From positions 186,001 through 250,000 of the forward strand of contig NZ_JANQLX010000017.1 of the NCBI RefSeq assembly GCF_028280385.1: 64,000 nucleotides of DNA. Reading direction: 5' to 3'. The translations under genes and the position numbers were made by a program. The notes beneath the pieces were generated by a model, which had not been told where the DNA came from, did no database searches, and worked only from the letters and a program-made list of their open reading frames with translations. The DNA comes from Allomuricauda sp. (GTDB lineage: Bacteria > Bacteroidota > Bacteroidia > Flavobacteriales > Flavobacteriaceae). This document shows, piece after piece, positions 16,064 to 25,187 of the stretch. Each line of letters opens with the position of its first letter. Position 1 is the first letter of the stretch.

Positions 16064-16741
16064 CTATATAGAACTTCCTTCTTCTAAAATAATTGCCGGA
16101 AGATGCTCATTGAACCACCTCGCCCGATGGATGATCATGGTATGTGTCCCGTTTTTCACCACCTTGCAACCATTGATTTTTTTGATGGGAAAAACAGCAT
16201 CCCTGTCCCCGTGGATATGTACGAGATTTTTAGGGGGCACATCTTGTTCCCATCCCACAATCTGGTCAATGGCCCAATCGATATATTCTTTGTCTCGCAC
16301 CGATAAATACCTTTCATAAAGTTCCAATCTGTGGGTGGCGCGTTCTCCAAAGGCGTACTTCGCCAACAATTCTACATTGTTCACCAAGCCCGTGGGCAAC
16401 AGCTTATGCACCTTGGTGTATTTTGCGAACAACATCCTTTTGGGAAGTTCAGAGGAGGTCTTTACACAGGACACGGCAATCACTTTTAAGGTATCCATGT
16501 GATTGGACATTTCCTGGACCAAGAATCCTCCAAAAGAGACACCAAGCAGGACTGGCTTTTTATGCTTGATGAAAGAGATCATTTTCTTGGCATAAGCTGT
16601 AAAATCCATTCCTTTATCCGGGACAAACCACTTTAGTGCATGAAGCTCAAACCGGTCTTCTGGCAGCTTGATACCATCAAATATGGATGGATTGGCCGCC
16701 ATCCCTGGCATTAAGTAAATGTGAATTTTGGAATCGGGCAT
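16064..16741 (-). CDS. Alpha/beta hydrolase
   Basis: 225 residues, cytoplasmic. The nucleophile elbow is GVSFGG (Ser about 77), an acid is likely in HIHGDRDAVFP, and the catalytic His in VKNGTHTMIIHRA, in the correct order for the fold. The oxyanion region is LMPGMAANPSIFDG. The substrate is not evident. It lies 28 bases downstream of nothing on its own strand but directly upstream of the transglycosylase gene (28-base gap), so the two may be co-transcribed. Confidence 0.8.
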   Translation of the reverse strand: MPDSKIHIYLMPGMAANPSIFDGIKLPEDRFELHALKWFVPDKGMDFTAYAKKMISFIKHKKPVLLGVSFGGFLVQEMSNHMDTLKVIAVSCVKTSSELPKRMLFAKYTKVHKLLPTGLVNNVELLAKYAFGERATHRLELYERYLSVRDKEYIDWAIDQIVGWEQDVPPKNLVHIHGDRDAVFPIKKINGCKVVKNGTHTMIIHRARWFNEHLPAIILEEGSSI

Positions 16742-16902
16742 TTCTTCCCTAATGTCAATTGGGCTAGGAAATTAACAATTTTTTGACTAATTTTGTGTCC
16801 CTTTTGCAATAGGCCCCGCTGAATTTTGAACGATTAACCAAAAGGAGAAAATTAAAGATACCGCTTCGGTATTCTGCTGTGTCAATTTTAAAACAATACT
16901 AT

Positions 16903-17196
16903 ATGACAGAAATGGAAATTAATGACAATAGTTTCTTACGCCAATTTGAGACTAGGGTTGATGGCCATTTGGCTAAAATTGAGTATTCTTCGCAAGAGCG
17001 CAAAGTATTTTTAACCAAGTTGGTCATCCCGGAGGAAATAACCCAAGAAGGTTTTAAAGAGACTTTTATCAAGGCCGTTTTGCATGAAATCCAAGAAAAA
17101 AACCTAAGAGTGGTTCCAACTAGCCCGCATATCGCAGGTTTTTTAAGAAAAAACAGACAGTACAAAGAGATGCTTCCCGTGGGGATTCGCATCTGA
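16903..17196 (+). CDS. Small GNAT-like N-acetyltransferase (YjdJ type)
   Basis: 97 residues from the ATG at 16903 (MTEMEINDNSFLRQFE); the tracked GTG at 16879 adds 8 residues. The pattern FETRVDGHLAKIEYSS...VFLTKLVIPEE...VLHEIQEKNLRVVPTSPHIAGFLRKN fits the short GNAT-fold family (Gtn/YjdJ-like, about 90-95 residues). Members are thought to acetylate small molecules or to bind acetyl-CoA, with little biochemistry known. It is divergent from the hydrolase gene; TAATTTTG at 16788-16795 is a plausible -7 element. Confidence 0.75.
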   Translation: MTEMEINDNSFLRQFETRVDGHLAKIEYSSQERKVFLTKLVIPEEITQEGFKETFIKAVLHEIQEKNLRVVPTSPHIAGFLRKNRQYKEMLPVGIRI

Positions 17197-17218
17197 CACA
17201 AAAAAATTTGACTAATTG

Positions 17219-17247
17219 AAAACCTCTCTCTTCGGGAGGTTTTTTTA
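17219..17247. terminator. Bidirectional terminator between the GNAT gene and mtaB
   Basis: AAAACCTC (17219-17226) pairs with GAGGTTTT (17236-17243) around a 9-base loop containing TTCGG, followed by more T. It serves both convergent genes; mtaB stops at 17245, inside the T-run. Confidence 0.8.
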
Positions 17248-18573
17248 TGCAAGCACTTTTTCGGAAACAAAATCAAAGCGTACCAGACCATCCTCGTCAA
17301 TCTCCGTTAGCTTCACCTGGTGCAAGGTATTTACCAGCTCCGGGTTCCACGGTGCCTTTACTTTGACATAGTTTTCTGTAAAACCATGGATATAGCCTGC
17401 TTTGTTTTCCCCTTCGAACAATACCGAGCGCTCACTGCCCAACTGACTTTCGTAGAACGCCCTTCTTTTCTTTACCGAAAGACCCCTTAGCATCTTACTG
17501 CGCTTGCTTCGCACATTTTTGGGCACCGGATTGTCCATTTCCGAAGCCAAGGTGTTATCCCTTTCGGAATAGGTAAATACATGCAAATAGGAAATATCCA
17601 GTTCGTTCAGGAAGTGATAGGTTTCCAGAAATTGCTCGTCGGTTTCCCCCGGAAAACCAACAATGACATCCACACCAATACAAGCATGCGGCATGGCTTG
17701 TTTGATTCTTGTCACCCTGTCCACATACAGGTTGGTGAGGTACCTCCTGCGCATCTTTTTCAATATTTCATCGCTTCCACTTTGGAGGGGCACATGAAAA
17801 TGCGGTACAAAAGAGCTGCTTTGAGCCACAAAATCGATGGTTTCGTTTTTTAGGAGATTGGGTTCTATGGATGAAATTCGAAGTCGATGGATACCCTCCA
17901 CTTGGTCCAAGGCCTTGACCAATTCAAAAAAGGTGTGCTTATGTCGCTTATTGCCAAACTCGCCCTTGCCATAATCTCCTATGTTCACCCCGGTCAAGAC
18001 AATTTCCTTGATATCCTTGGATGCGATCTCGGCCGCGTTGGCAAGTACATTTTCCAAGGTATCACTTCGTGAAATCCCCCTGGCAAGGGGAATTGTGCAA
18101 TAGGTACACTTATAGTCACAACCATCCTGAACCTTTAAAAAAGCCCGGGTTCGATCGCCAATGGCATAACTCCCAACATAAAAATCGGCATCTTCAATTT
18201 CGCAGGAATGCACTTCTCCCCTATCGTTTTTGGTCAGGTCGTTTAAATAGTCGGTAATCTTGAATTTCTCCGTGGCACCCAGTACCAAATCCACCCCATC
18301 AACAGCGGCCAGCTCTTCAGGCTTAAGCTGGGCATAACAACCCACTGCCGCCACAAATGCCCCGGGGTTGTTCTTTTGGGCCTGTTTAACAATGGTCTTG
18401 AACCTTTTATCCGCATTTTCAGTTACCGAACAGGTATTGATCACATACACATCCGCACTTTCCGAGAAATCCACGCGCTCAAAATCCTCCTTCTCAAAAC
18501 TTCTTGCAATCGTAGAAGTTTCCGAGAAATTAAGCTTGCAGCCCAAGGTATAAAATGCGACTTTTTTGTTCAT
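17245..18573 (-). CDS. mtaB: tRNA (N6-threonylcarbamoyladenosine-37-C2)-methylthiotransferase
   Basis: 442 residues. It has the three N-terminal cluster Cys of methylthiotransferases (YTLGCKLNFSE, VINTCSVTE, AAVGCYAQLKPEEL), the radical-SAM cluster CDYKCTYC, and a C-terminal TRAM-like part. The LGCKLN motif and the linker type identify the MtaB/YqeV group, which adds a methylthio group to t6A37 of ANN-decoding tRNAs, as opposed to MiaB or RimO. The gene stands alone between a convergent GNAT gene and a divergent hydrolase gene. Confidence 0.92.
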   Translation of the reverse strand: MNKKVAFYTLGCKLNFSETSTIARSFEKEDFERVDFSESADVYVINTCSVTENADKRFKTIVKQAQKNNPGAFVAAVGCYAQLKPEELAAVDGVDLVLGATEKFKITDYLNDLTKNDRGEVHSCEIEDADFYVGSYAIGDRTRAFLKVQDGCDYKCTYCTIPLARGISRSDTLENVLANAAEIASKDIKEIVLTGVNIGDYGKGEFGNKRHKHTFFELVKALDQVEGIHRLRISSIEPNLLKNETIDFVAQSSSFVPHFHVPLQSGSDEILKKMRRRYLTNLYVDRVTRIKQAMPHACIGVDVIVGFPGETDEQFLETYHFLNELDISYLHVFTYSERDNTLASEMDNPVPKNVRSKRSKMLRGLSVKKRRAFYESQLGSERSVLFEGENKAGYIHGFTENYVKVKAPWNPELVNTLHQVKLTEIDEDGLVRFDFVSEKVLA

Positions 18574-18759
18574 TGAACCTTACTCAAAAATGGCCTGCAA
18601 AGATAATCATTCAGTAGGACTTACAGCATTCCACATCTATCACCCCAGGTCTTCTGGCCTAGATTTACCGAGGGAAGACCTTCCAAAATGCACATTCTTG
18701 GTAAATCCAATGAACTTAGATTATTTTCGTTGCTGGTTTTCTTATTCAAAATCAAATTC

Positions 18760-20517
18760 ATGAGAAGCGTTATATTACTGTTGGCCTTGACCTTTTCGGC
18801 CCAACTTTCCGCCCAGGAAGAAACCGCATTTCAATGGTGGAACCCTGCCACCAACGAATTTCCGGTAATCTCTGGCCAAGCCTGGCCCCAAGAGGTGCAT
18901 TCAAAATACCACCGACTTCCTGCAAGAGCTCAAAAAGACGTAAGGCCAGCTGTTTGGGGGCTCTCCAAACAGGCGGCAGGATTATCCATAAGATTTTGGA
19001 GCAACGCGCCCAGCATCCAAATAAAATACACTTTAAAAGGTGGCCTTTCCTTACCACACATGCCCGCTACCGGAGTGAGTGGATTGGATTTATATGGAAA
19101 AACGGAGCATGGGGAGTGGTTGCGTTTTTGGGGATTTTATTCCCTTGACAAAACAAGCACATACACCTTCACGATAGGTTCAGATATTGAATCCTACAAC
19201 AAGTTTGGACGGGAATATCAGCTCTTTTTGCCATTATACAATGAAATTGAAAGCTTGGAAATTGGGGTTCCTGAAGATTCTTTTTTAAATCCCTTGCCCT
19301 TGCGAAACGAAAAACCAATTGTCGCCTACGGTACCTCCATCTGTCAAGGTGCCTGTGCCTCCAGGCCTGGCATGGCATGGACCAATATTTTGGAACGAAG
19401 ACTAGGTCGTTCCGTCATCAACTTGGGTTTCTCCGGAAATGGAAGATTGGAACCGCCCTTGATTGATTTGATGTCGGAGATTGATGCAAAGGTCTATATC
19501 CTGGATTGTCTACCCAATCTAAGTCCTGATCGGGACAACCTCTACCTTCTTACCCTAAATGCTGTGAACACCCTAAGGGAAAAGAGACCAAATACGCCAA
19601 TCATCCTGACCGCCCATGTGGGTTATGCCGACGATTTTACCAACCAAGAAAACAAGGAGAGATACCAACCCCTTAACGAAGAACTGGCAAAGGTTTTTGA
19701 ACGGCTGAAGGAAGATGGTCACCAAGATATTTATCTACTTCCCAAAGAGGTGATTCATCTTGGGTATGATTCTTTTGTGGATATCATACACCCCAATGAT
19801 CATGGCATGATCCAATATGCTGATGCCTACGAGAATTTGATTCGCAGGATAATCCAAGAACCGGTTGGAGGTCTATCCACTACCAATGCAGTTACCCAAA
19901 GTAGGGACATTGCCGTTTATCAATGGGAAGACAGGCATCAAAAAATTCTTCTCAGAAATCGGGCGGAAACGCCTCAAATTTGCCTGTTCGGAGACTCCAT
20001 TATTAATTTTTGGGGCGGTACACCAACCGCGGCAATAACCAATGGTAAAGATTCTTGGGAAAATATACTTTCACCTTTGGGCGTCCATAATTTTGGTTTT
20101 GGCTGGGATCGTATTGAAAATGCATTATGGCGGGTACAGCACGAGGAATTGGATGGCTTTGAGGCCAAGCGCATACTACTGATGATCGGGACAAACAACC
20201 TGCATCTGAACAGCGACGCGGAAATTGTGGAAGGTCTTCAAAATCTCATCAAGGGCATAAAAATCAGACAACCCAAAAGTCAAATCCATCTATTCGGGAT
20301 TTTACCCAGGACGGGAAAGGAAAAGCGTGTACGGCAACTCAACCTGAAAATTGCCGAATTGGCCCATTCCGAAGCCATTTCTTATGCTGACATTGGTGGT
20401 CCGTTATTACTCGAAAACGGAAAATTGAACGAAACACTTTTTACGGATGGATTGCATCCCAACAGTGAAGGATATCTGCTTATGGCCAAGCAACTGGAGG
20501 ACCTTTTGACCAAATAA
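18760..20517 (+). CDS. Secreted double SGNH/GDSL hydrolase
   Basis: 585 residues from the ATG at 18760 (MRSVILLLALTFSAQLSAQ), a clear signal peptide; the tracked start at 18688 is too early. An N-terminal beta-sandwich domain (about 30-175) precedes two SGNH domains. The first (about 180-365) has AYGTSICQGACASRPG with the nucleophile Ser, NLGFSGNG and DIIHPNDHG. The second (about 390-583) has CLFGDSIINFWGG, IGTNNLHLN and DGLHPNSEGY. Both keep Ser, Gly, Asn and His blocks, so both may be active esterases. Secreted SGNH enzymes of this type remove acyl groups from polysaccharides. It ends 4 bases from the convergent NTF2-like gene. Confidence 0.85.
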   Translation: MRSVILLLALTFSAQLSAQEETAFQWWNPATNEFPVISGQAWPQEVHSKYHRLPARAQKDVRPAVWGLSKQAAGLSIRFWSNAPSIQIKYTLKGGLSLPHMPATGVSGLDLYGKTEHGEWLRFWGFYSLDKTSTYTFTIGSDIESYNKFGREYQLFLPLYNEIESLEIGVPEDSFLNPLPLRNEKPIVAYGTSICQGACASRPGMAWTNILERRLGRSVINLGFSGNGRLEPPLIDLMSEIDAKVYILDCLPNLSPDRDNLYLLTLNAVNTLREKRPNTPIILTAHVGYADDFTNQENKERYQPLNEELAKVFERLKEDGHQDIYLLPKEVIHLGYDSFVDIIHPNDHGMIQYADAYENLIRRIIQEPVGGLSTTNAVTQSRDIAVYQWEDRHQKILLRNRAETPQICLFGDSIINFWGGTPTAAITNGKDSWENILSPLGVHNFGFGWDRIENALWRVQHEELDGFEAKRILLMIGTNNLHLNSDAEIVEGLQNLIKGIKIRQPKSQIHLFGILPRTGKEKRVRQLNLKIAELAHSEAISYADIGGPLLLENGKLNETLFTDGLHPNSEGYLLMAKQLEDLLTK

Positions 20518-20521
20518 ACAG

Positions 20522-20986
20522 CTATAGTAATGTGTAATGGCCGTGGATGCACAACCATTTCCCATTTTCTTTGACAAAGATTCGCGTTGATTTGCCCCTG
20601 GACGAAAACGGTACACCGTCGGTTGTTCCATGGTCCTTCCAATAATAGGTAATCCATGCCACATTTCCTCTGACCGTAATTTTCGGCTCTTCCATCTCCG
20701 TGTGGATGTTGGATGAATTATTCACCCAATCCGCAACACCCTGAACTTCCATTTCTTTACCTATTTTCAGAATCGTATCCAATTCACCAAATTGGGTGAA
20801 GTCGGGATGTACAAAAGTAGCGTAACGTTCAACGTCTCCTTTTTCAATGGCATCCCACATGGCCACTAAGGTGGATTTAATGGCCTCTTGCTCAGTTGCT
20901 GGTGGCATATGTTCCGTGTACTCTTTTTTGGAATTGCAGCTAACCAGAATAAAAATTGCCATGACAAATTTGGGGAACACTCTCAT
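20522..20986 (-). CDS. NTF2-like (SnoaL/DUF4440-type) lipoprotein
   Basis: 154 residues. A short lipoprotein signal ends in ILVSC. The body is an NTF2-like fold: EQEAIKSTLVAMWDAIEKGDVERYATFVHPDF, followed by a strand-rich half ending FVKENGKWLCIHGHYTLL. Proteins of this fold bind small ligands or act as non-catalytic partners; no catalytic residues can be named here. It ends 4 bases from the convergent SGNH gene. Similar NTF2-like domains occur at the C-terminus of the 54831 gene. Confidence 0.75.
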   Translation of the reverse strand: MRVFPKFVMAIFILVSCNSKKEYTEHMPPATEQEAIKSTLVAMWDAIEKGDVERYATFVHPDFTQFGELDTILKIGKEMEVQGVADWVNNSSNIHTEMEEPKITVRGNVAWITYYWKDHGTTDGVPFSSRGKSTRIFVKENGKWLCIHGHYTLL

Positions 20987-21261
20987 GTTTTGGAGTTTTA
21001 TGTATCTGAAAAGGTAATTAAAATCAAACTAAGACGTGCCTAGCCGTTTATTCCTATAGACTTCGGTGGTATCAGAGATGGATTAACACCTTAGATTGGC
21101 TCCCTCAGGAGATACTTTTCGCTATCCCATTGCGGAGCCTACTAACTTTGGAATACCTTTCTGGTTGGAATGCCAAAATTCAATAAAAAATTAAGGCAAA
21201 ATTCTCACCTTCAGACCATAATTTTATATAATAATTATAATGTTTATCCTACATTAGCCAT
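20987..21261. other. Intergenic region, 275 bases, upstream of an orphan lipoprotein
   Basis: No ORF or RNA gene recognised. TAACTTTG at 21143-21150 matches the -7 element and would give a leader of about 105 bases before the ATG at 21262. GGCTCC (21098-21103) and GGAGCC (21134-21139) form a loose inverted repeat just upstream of it. The last 60 bases are very AT-rich. Confidence 0.4.
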
Positions 21262-22701
21262 ATGATAAAAAACTACAACCTCGTCCCAAAACTTATTATC
21301 CTTTTGCTTTTTGGTTTTTTCTTGAACGTTAACTGTTCCACGGAAGAAGCGCCCATCCAATCCGATCCCATTGACTCAACACCAAAACCTGACCCAGAAC
21401 CCGAGCCAGTGGTTTATTTTACTTTCTCAGCAGATGACACCTATTCCAGTTCGACAGATTTTGAGGACAATTGGGTTATCCTATACGACTCCAATGGAAA
21501 CTTATTAGATCATAAGCCCTATGAAAGCGAAGACATACTTGAATTTAAGGCTTTGGAAAAAGATTTGACGGATAAAATCACAGTGACTTTATTCTCATAT
21601 AGAGAACGAACAATAGGATACGACGGAACCATGAGCTGTGATGGATCCGTGACCAATATTGTCTCTTATCCAGAGATTCCCAAAGGCAGTAGTTGGTTAA
21701 GGTCCAGATACTCTTCCAGATTAACCGCTGATTCATTCCCTAACAGATTAGGAGAATTTGACTTGACTATTGAGAACATCCCCATACCAAGTGCTATTCC
21801 CGGCGAATACCCTATACTCAATAATTTCAATAATAATTTAGAAGATGCCAACAGTGGCAATTTATCATCTTTATGGGTACCCGAGTTTGGTGGAGGAGGT
21901 AGAACTTACTATAGTCCTGGATATGCTCATGTGGAAAAAAGAGAAAATAGAAATTTTGAAAACACTACATATTTGATGAGCCTTTTACATTCCAATGAAG
22001 GTTTAAAATATCTTCTTTTCCAGAATCCTGAGGAGGGCAATAATCTTACCATCGACTATGGGGATTTCCAACCTTTTGACAGCTATTCCTATTTTCCAGT
22101 CATTCCTGAAAGTGAACATAGCTCTTTGCAATTGGTGGGATATGAGGATGAAACTAGTTTTAAGACCCATGTGGGGTATTTTTGTTTGGAAGTAAGAGAT
22201 ATTGTCAACCAACAATTACCATTGGGTTTTTTGGACCGTTTTACCCATTACAAGACTTTTTGCGATATCAATTACGGTGATTCCCTGTACAATTATTATC
22301 TATTGGGTCCAAAGCCAAATATCACTTCTTTACCTGATAAACCTAGTGTGAGTTTTACACAAGATGGAATCAATGGATTTGATTTTAACACGAACACTAA
22401 TTACGTAAGGAGAACGGACAATTTTGGCGATCAAGAACCCGTGAGTGCCGACCATTGTCATATTACGCTCTGGCAGATAGAATGTAATGACAATAACTAT
22501 CCTGTACTGACAGCTTTGCCAGATGAGCTATACACAATGTACCCCGGTATGGCACCTTTTGATCAGTTGAAATATGAATCATCCGAGATTCATTTACAAG
22601 GAAAGGAGTATTCAGAGTTTCTTCGCAATGCATTTGACCCTACTTACGACCATATTCTAAAATTTGGAGATGTCGGAGAGTCTTTCACAATCTATCGGTA
22701 A
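21262..22701 (+). CDS. Unrecognised lipoprotein, AT-richer than its neighbours
   Basis: 479 residues. The signal peptide (LIILLLFGFFLNVNC) ends in a lipobox-like Cys followed by STEEAP and a low-complexity linker of P, D and E residues (about 30-50). After it comes an apparently beta-rich domain with many aromatic, Asn and Ser residues, no recognised motif and several Cys. It is probably a surface lipoprotein. Base composition is visibly more AT-rich than in the adjoining genes, which may mean recent acquisition. No partner gene lies beside it. Confidence 0.55.
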   Translation: MIKNYNLVPKLIILLLFGFFLNVNCSTEEAPIQSDPIDSTPKPDPEPEPVVYFTFSADDTYSSSTDFEDNWVILYDSNGNLLDHKPYESEDILEFKALEKDLTDKITVTLFSYRERTIGYDGTMSCDGSVTNIVSYPEIPKGSSWLRSRYSSRLTADSFPNRLGEFDLTIENIPIPSAIPGEYPILNNFNNNLEDANSGNLSSLWVPEFGGGGRTYYSPGYAHVEKRENRNFENTTYLMSLLHSNEGLKYLLFQNPEEGNNLTIDYGDFQPFDSYSYFPVIPESEHSSLQLVGYEDETSFKTHVGYFCLEVRDIVNQQLPLGFLDRFTHYKTFCDINYGDSLYNYYLLGPKPNITSLPDKPSVSFTQDGINGFDFNTNTNYVRRTDNFGDQEPVSADHCHITLWQIECNDNNYPVLTALPDELYTMYPGMAPFDQLKYESSEIHLQGKEYSEFLRNAFDPTYDHILKFGDVGESFTIYR

Positions 22702-22930
22702 TGATGCGTTGTTAGTGCGTAAATCTAGACCACCAACCACTTATAAGGCACGAGCCAAAAATGGTTCCGTTACCATTATATTACAACCCTTATGGATTAA
22801 TTCTTTTTTACATCCACCGATTTGAGCACCTTTAATTGAAATAACAAGATTCTATCATAAGGAACTTACTCCCAGAGAAGTAAGCCATGACCTGACAAAT
22901 TCAAGCTTCAAAATAACTCAATAGTCAACC

Positions 22931-24106
22931 CTAATAGTTCCGCCATTTTTTGGTCAGTTGAAAGACATGTTCCAAAATCCGAGCTTCCACTTCATCAAAT
23001 TCCTTGCCCCTTCTTGCCATCATTACCTTGGCAGCTTCAAAAGCCCTTTTGGGCATATAGGTTGAAAAACCGGAGGCCCCGCCCCAACTAAAACTTGGGA
23101 TAAAATTCCGCGGAAATCCCGGAACATAGATATTGGAATTGACCCCAATGACCGTTCCCGTATTGAACATGGTGTTGATAGCCGTTTTACTGTGATCTCC
23201 CATCATCAAACCACAAAATTGCAAACCAGTATGGTCAAAACCCTGGGTCTCATAGTTCCACATACGCACTTTGGCGTAGTTGTTCTTGAGGTTGGAATTG
23301 TTGGAGTCGGCACCTATGTTGCACCACTCCCCCAGTACTGCGTTGCCCAAATAGCCCTCATGGCCCTTGCTAGAATACCCAAAGATTACCGAGTTGCTGA
23401 TCTCTCCGCATACCTTACCATGCGGTCCCACCGTGGTTGGACCATAAATCTTGGCTCCCATTTTTACAATGGCCTTTTCGCAAAGTGCCAGGCCACCGCG
23501 GATGAGTCCACCTTCCCAGATTTCTGCTTGGGTTCCAATATAAATGGGTCCTTCTGTGGCATTCAGAATGCTGTGCTCCACTATGGCGCCTTCCTCCAGG
23601 AAAATGTTTTCTGGAGCGATCAATTTGTTGGTATCCGAAATGGGGGCGCTTTTTCGTTCACTTGTGATAAAATCAAAATCTTCTTGCAGGGCCTCCCCGT
23701 TTTTTGAGAAAATATCCCAAGTATAGTCGATGGTTATAAGACTGCCTTCAAATGTTTTTATCCGATACTTGGAAAAGTCGGGTTCAGCGGAGACATCCTG
23801 GGTGTGATAGGCCACAATGCTATCCCTGTATTGCACAGCTTCATGGACATCCAAGGATTGCACCAGTTGGGCAAATTCCGCATTGGGTACCATAGAGGCA
23901 TCAATAACTATGTTATTGGCAGCTGAAACCATGGGATACTTTTCAGAAAGATAGGCTTCAGTTTTAAAGCTCAATTGGGTTTGGAGGCGACGTTTCCACT
24001 TTTCAGTTATGGTGAGAATACCAATCCTGATTTCTGCCACAGGCCTGGTAAAAGTAAAAGGAAGCAGTGCCTCCCGTCTTGGGCCATCGGCCAAAATATA
24101 GTTCAT
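22931..24106 (-). CDS. Alternative GlmU-like sugar nucleotidyltransferase/acyltransferase (TIGR03991-type)
   Basis: 391 residues from MNYILADGPRREALLPFTF; the track's start at 24157 would run into the rpmE terminator. The N-terminal half has the arrangement of the Bacteroidota alternative GlmU (RPVAEIRIGILTITEKW), without the canonical GxGTRM...PK of normal nucleotidyltransferases. From about residue 190 come left-handed beta-helix hexapeptide repeats (IYIGTQAEIWEGGLIRGG, IVKMGAKIYGPTTVGPH). It is expected to supply UDP-GlcNAc, or a related step in envelope sugar synthesis; this role is inferred from family naming, and no activity can be read from residues. Confidence 0.8.
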   Translation of the reverse strand: MNYILADGPRREALLPFTFTRPVAEIRIGILTITEKWKRRLQTQLSFKTEAYLSEKYPMVSAANNIVIDASMVPNAEFAQLVQSLDVHEAVQYRDSIVAYHTQDVSAEPDFSKYRIKTFEGSLITIDYTWDIFSKNGEALQEDFDFITSERKSAPISDTNKLIAPENIFLEEGAIVEHSILNATEGPIYIGTQAEIWEGGLIRGGLALCEKAIVKMGAKIYGPTTVGPHGKVCGEISNSVIFGYSSKGHEGYLGNAVLGEWCNIGADSNNSNLKNNYAKVRMWNYETQGFDHTGLQFCGLMMGDHSKTAINTMFNTGTVIGVNSNIYVPGFPRNFIPSFSWGGASGFSTYMPKRAFEAAKVMMARRGKEFDEVEARILEHVFQLTKKWRNY

Positions 24107-24130
24107 GCTGTTAGTTTCTGGGCATAAAAA

Positions 24131-24162
24131 TAAAAAACGCCCTTGATTAAAAATCAAGGGCG
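24131..24162 (-). terminator. rpmE2 terminator
   Basis: CGCCCTTGATT-aaa-AATCAAGGGCG (24138-24162), an 11-bp perfect stem; the minus strand continues with a run of T. It separates rpmE2 from the GlmU-like gene. Confidence 0.88.
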
Positions 24163-24190
24163 CGCTATATTCTTATTAAGAAATTCAGGC

Positions 24191-24460
24191 CTACTCGGCT
24201 TTCTTCTCTTCTTTCTGGAATTTCTTGTATTTGTTTTTGAACTTATCAATTCTACCAGCGGTATCCACCAATTTGGTCTTCCCTGTGTAGTATGGATGAG
24301 AAGTTCTGGAAATTTCCAATTTTACCAACGGGTACTCCACACCATCAACGGTTATGGTCTCCTTGGCCTCCGCGGTAGATTTAGTGATGAATACGTCGTC
24401 ATTGGACATATCTTTAAAAGCTACCAATCTATAATTTTCTGGGTGTATACCTTTTCTCAT
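24191..24460 (-). CDS. rpmE2: 50S ribosomal protein L31, type B
   Basis: 89 residues beginning MRKGIHPENYRLVAFKDMSN and containing ISRTSHPYYTGKTKLVDTAGRIDKF, the L31 signature. The zinc-binding Cys residues of type A L31 are absent, which makes it the zinc-independent type B form. In some bacteria that form is induced when zinc is scarce. A reverse-strand TAAATTTG (24496-24503) is the probable -7 element. Confidence 0.95.
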   Translation of the reverse strand: MRKGIHPENYRLVAFKDMSNDDVFITKSTAEAKETITVDGVEYPLVKLEISRTSHPYYTGKTKLVDTAGRIDKFKNKYKKFQKEEKKAE

Positions 24461-24623
24461 CGCCTTAAAAACTTAATCTCAGAATTTTCGAGGTGCAAAT
24501 TTAATCATTTCTTTTATTCTTCCAACCTAAAATCAGCAAAAAAGAAAAAATCTAACTTTGACTGTAACAAAACCTTAACAACGATCACTAACAAACTGCA
24601 ATCAACTAATAATTTCATATAAA

Positions 24624-25145
24624 ATGGATGAAAATCAACCTAAAGTGGGACGCTTTTCACTGAACTACGGTGCTTTGGCCGGTGTTGCAGGAATCGTATT
24701 TTCCCTCATGCTCTATTTTGCCGATATGCACCACGAACGTAATGCGGGCATCCAAAGCGTGCAATTTGCCCTTTTGGCCGTTTTTGTGGTCCTGGCAATT
24801 TTTCAGTTTAAAAAAGCGAATGGTGGGTACTTGAGCCTCATTGATGCCCTTAAAATGGGGGCTGGTGTAGCTGCCATAAGTTTTGTGATAGGCATAGTGT
24901 ACTTTTTGATCTTTTCCAATCTCATTGAGCCTAATTTTATGGAAGAGGCCTATGAACTTGGCAAACAGCAAATGATCGAACAAAACCCCAACCTGACCGC
25001 CGAACAGGTCAACCAGGGCATTGAAATGCAAAAGCGATTTTTCTGGGTGATCATGGCAGTCTTCATGATTATTTCAGTGGTTTTTGGATTTATTGTAAGT
25101 CTAATTGCCGGACTTATCATGAAAAAGGACAAGCCCGCGTACTAA
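24624..25145 (+). CDS. DUF4199 domain membrane protein
   Basis: 173 residues with four predicted membrane segments: YGALAGVAGIVFSLMLYF, VQFALLAVFVVLAIFQFK, MGAGVAAISFVIGIVYFLIF and FFWVIMAVFMIISVVFGFIVSLIAGLIM. The layout, with YLSLIDALKMGAGVA between segments 2 and 3, is that of DUF4199 proteins, which are restricted mostly to Bacteroidota. In flavobacteria they often lie directly before a DPM-type glycosyltransferase, as here (42-base gap). TAACTTTG at 24553-24560 is a likely -7 element. Function unknown. Confidence 0.8.
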   Translation: MDENQPKVGRFSLNYGALAGVAGIVFSLMLYFADMHHERNAGIQSVQFALLAVFVVLAIFQFKKANGGYLSLIDALKMGAGVAAISFVIGIVYFLIFSNLIEPNFMEEAYELGKQQMIEQNPNLTAEQVNQGIEMQKRFFWVIMAVFMIISVVFGFIVSLIAGLIMKKDKPAY

Positions 25146-25187
25146 GACAAAAAATGCTACTTTTGAAGGGAATTCCAGAAAGCAACA

